Of a stretch of 53,678 nt of DNA, positions 52,696 through 53,678 are shown in pieces. This stretch comes from Paracoccus shanxieyensis (GTDB lineage Bacteria > Pseudomonadota > Alphaproteobacteria > Rhodobacterales > Rhodobacteraceae), in the NCBI RefSeq assembly GCF_009711265.1, contig NZ_WMII01000021.1, positions 1 to 53,678 of the forward strand, written 5' to 3'. A model generated the notes under the pieces. It saw nothing but the letters and a program-made list of their open reading frames with translations. It had not been told where the DNA came from and ran no database searches. Every line of letters starts with the position of its first letter. Position 1 is the first letter of the stretch. Both the position numbers and the translations under genes were made by a program.

Positions 52696-52816
52696 GAGCC
52701 GCAGCGTGGCGATTTTGAAAGCGTAGCCGATCTCACTTGCGGAGATTGGTTACATGGCGCGCCTTGCCTTAGTGTTCATTATTGCTTATCGTGAAGACAA
52801 GCAGTCGGAGGCCACC

Positions 52817-53071
52817 ATGTCCCAGACCACAACGATGACGGTCCGCATCAGCGGCGCGCTGAGCGAGTTCGTGGCGTCGAACGTGGGCGAGAATGGGTCG
52901 TACGAGAACATCAGCGAATACGTCCGCGACCTGATCCGGCGCGACAAGGAGCGGGCCGAGCGGGAGGCGTTTGATCGTCTGAAGGCTGAACTGACGCGCG
53001 CCTTCGCGGCTCCGGAGGAAAGCTATCGCCCGTTGACCGCGACCGAGGTGATCGCCCGGAACCGGGGCTGA
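52817..53071 (+). CDS. ParD-like antitoxin
   Basis: This 84-residue protein uses ATG 52817 with CGGAGG upstream. The N-terminus (MTVRISGALSEFVASNV) and ENISEYVRDLIRRDKERAER are the ribbon-helix-helix and dimer pattern of CC2985/ParD antitoxins. The C-terminus (SYRPLTATEVIARNRG) binds toxin. It precedes the toxin by 4 nt, the normal order. Confidence 0.87.
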   Translation: MSQTTTMTVRISGALSEFVASNVGENGSYENISEYVRDLIRRDKERAEREAFDRLKAELTRAFAAPEESYRPLTATEVIARNRG

Positions 53072-53075
53072 CGAC

Positions 53076-53387
53076 GTGGCCATTCGCGTTCAGGAGGCCG
53101 CATCGCTGCGGCTTGACGAGATCTACCGATACACGCGCGACCGCTGGGGCGCCGAGCAGGCGGATCGATACATCACCGACATCTTCGCGGCGTTCGACCA
53201 GATCGAGAGCCACGGCATCGCGTCGCGCCCTATCCCGGCCGAGTTCGGGGTCGAAGGCTTCTACTTCCGGCACGAGCATCATTTCGTGTACTGGCGGCGG
53301 CTGTCGAACGGGGATGTCGGCATCGTGACGATCCTGCATGAGCGGATGCATCAGATGGACCGGTTTCGGGAGGATCTTCCGAAGTGA
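53076..53387 (+). CDS. ParE-like toxin (RelE/ParE superfamily)
   Basis: This 103-residue protein uses GTG 53076. The ParE pattern is EAASLRLDEIYRYTRDRWGA, EQADRYITDIFAAFDQIE, RPIPAEFGVEGFYFRHEHHF and VGIVTILHERMHQMDRF. ParE-like toxins poison gyrase; RelE relatives cleave mRNA. The pair at the edge of the prophage probably stabilises it. Confidence 0.87.
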   Translation: MAIRVQEAASLRLDEIYRYTRDRWGAEQADRYITDIFAAFDQIESHGIASRPIPAEFGVEGFYFRHEHHFVYWRRLSNGDVGIVTILHERMHQMDRFREDLPK

Positions 53388-53439
53388 CGGATGCCTCCGG
53401 CGACGATTATCCGCACCGTCGATGGGGGGCTCGGTAAAC

Positions 53440-53459
53440 GTTGACCAGGTGTTGACAAG
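53440..53459 (+). repeat. Right tandem GTTGACMAG boxes (candidate integrase arm sites)
   Basis: GTTGACCAG (53440-53448) and GTTGACAAG (53451-53459) repeat the left-end pair with the same order, orientation and 11-bp period. They lie about 66-85 bp inside attR. Confidence 0.55.
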
Positions 53460-53471
53460 AATTTCAAAAGC

Positions 53472-53496
53472 AAAAACCCGACGGTTTAGGTCGAGC
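53472..53496 (-). terminator. Terminator supplied by the prophage to tRNA-fMet
   Basis: On the minus strand a 7-bp stem with two G-T pairs (GCTCGAC/GTCGGGT) is followed by TTTTTGCTTTT. It is 29 bp beyond the tRNA 3' end and replaces the original terminator now at 1276-1299. Confidence 0.6.
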
Positions 53497-53524
53497 CCTA
53501 ACACTTTGATATCTTTTAAGATTC

Positions 53525-53601
<77 letters not shown>

Positions 53602-53678
53602 TCCGTGCCCTGCTTTTGGGTTATTGCGGGGCTTTTTGATCGTTTCAGAGAGATGTCGCTTCTTTTCAGGTCTGGCGG

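Overview
The window looks like a high-GC alphaproteobacterial chromosome, most likely Rhodobacterales (Paracoccus/Rhodobacter relatives). This rests on codon use, a glpD-type flank, and tail-tip genes of the Rhodobacter gene-transfer-agent (GTA) type. The dominant feature is one apparently complete siphovirus-like prophage of about 52 kb. It is inserted at the 3' end of an initiator tRNA-fMet gene (minus strand, 53525-53601). The displaced 47-bp tRNA 3' end (attL) is at 1319-1365, and the tRNA's former terminator lies just beyond it at 1276-1299. Left of attL is host flank: the start of glpD (minus), its GlpR/DeoR-type operator, a decayed glpR-like regulator and a decayed IS3-family transposase.

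Inside the element, left to right: (1) an AT-richer four-gene minus-strand operon of secreted proteins (2155-5397), including an Amidase_3-type peptidoglycan amidase and an HExxH metallopeptidase; (2) a lysogeny/integration region (5817-8420) with a tyrosine integrase and a repeated operator-like block; (3) an early/replication operon (9021-12667) with an HTH protein, a VRR-NUC nuclease, an HTH replication protein whose gene contains iteron-like repeats, a C5 cytosine methyltransferase with a long out-of-frame nested gene, and a conserved phage protein; (4) a type I restriction-modification island hsdM-hsdS-NYN-hsdR, followed by a Cys-rich secreted protein and a DEDDh exonuclease-BRCT protein (12734-20952); (5) an SDR oxidoreductase; (6) two tandem ParB-methyltransferase fusions, an HNH nuclease and three small minus-strand genes (22227-27127); (7) the late operon (27261-50573). 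The late operon has lambda-like head genes (small and large terminase, gpW, portal, protease with nested scaffold, decoration protein, capsid), tail genes with a programmed -1 frameshift, a tape measure, GTA-like tail-tip genes, a receptor-binding protein, M15 endolysin and Rz/Rz1; (8) right-end cargo: a GmrSD-type (DUF262/DUF1524) nuclease and a ParD/ParE module, then the right arm repeats and the tRNA.

The modules make biological sense together. Integrase with attL/attR and paired arm-type repeats would handle integration. The iteron-bearing initiator gene is the likely phage origin. Three phage methyltransferases could mask phage DNA. The head, tail and lysis genes run in one orientation with mostly overlapping start/stop codons. 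The prophage also carries many candidate defence or fitness genes: type I RM, NYN, GmrSD, an HNH-like protein inserted antisense inside the late operon, ParDE, and the secreted amidase/metallopeptidase operon. The last operon and the antisense HNH-like gene are the best candidates for undescribed biology. I recognise no classical CI-like repressor. All functional calls are by reading motifs; no database search was run.
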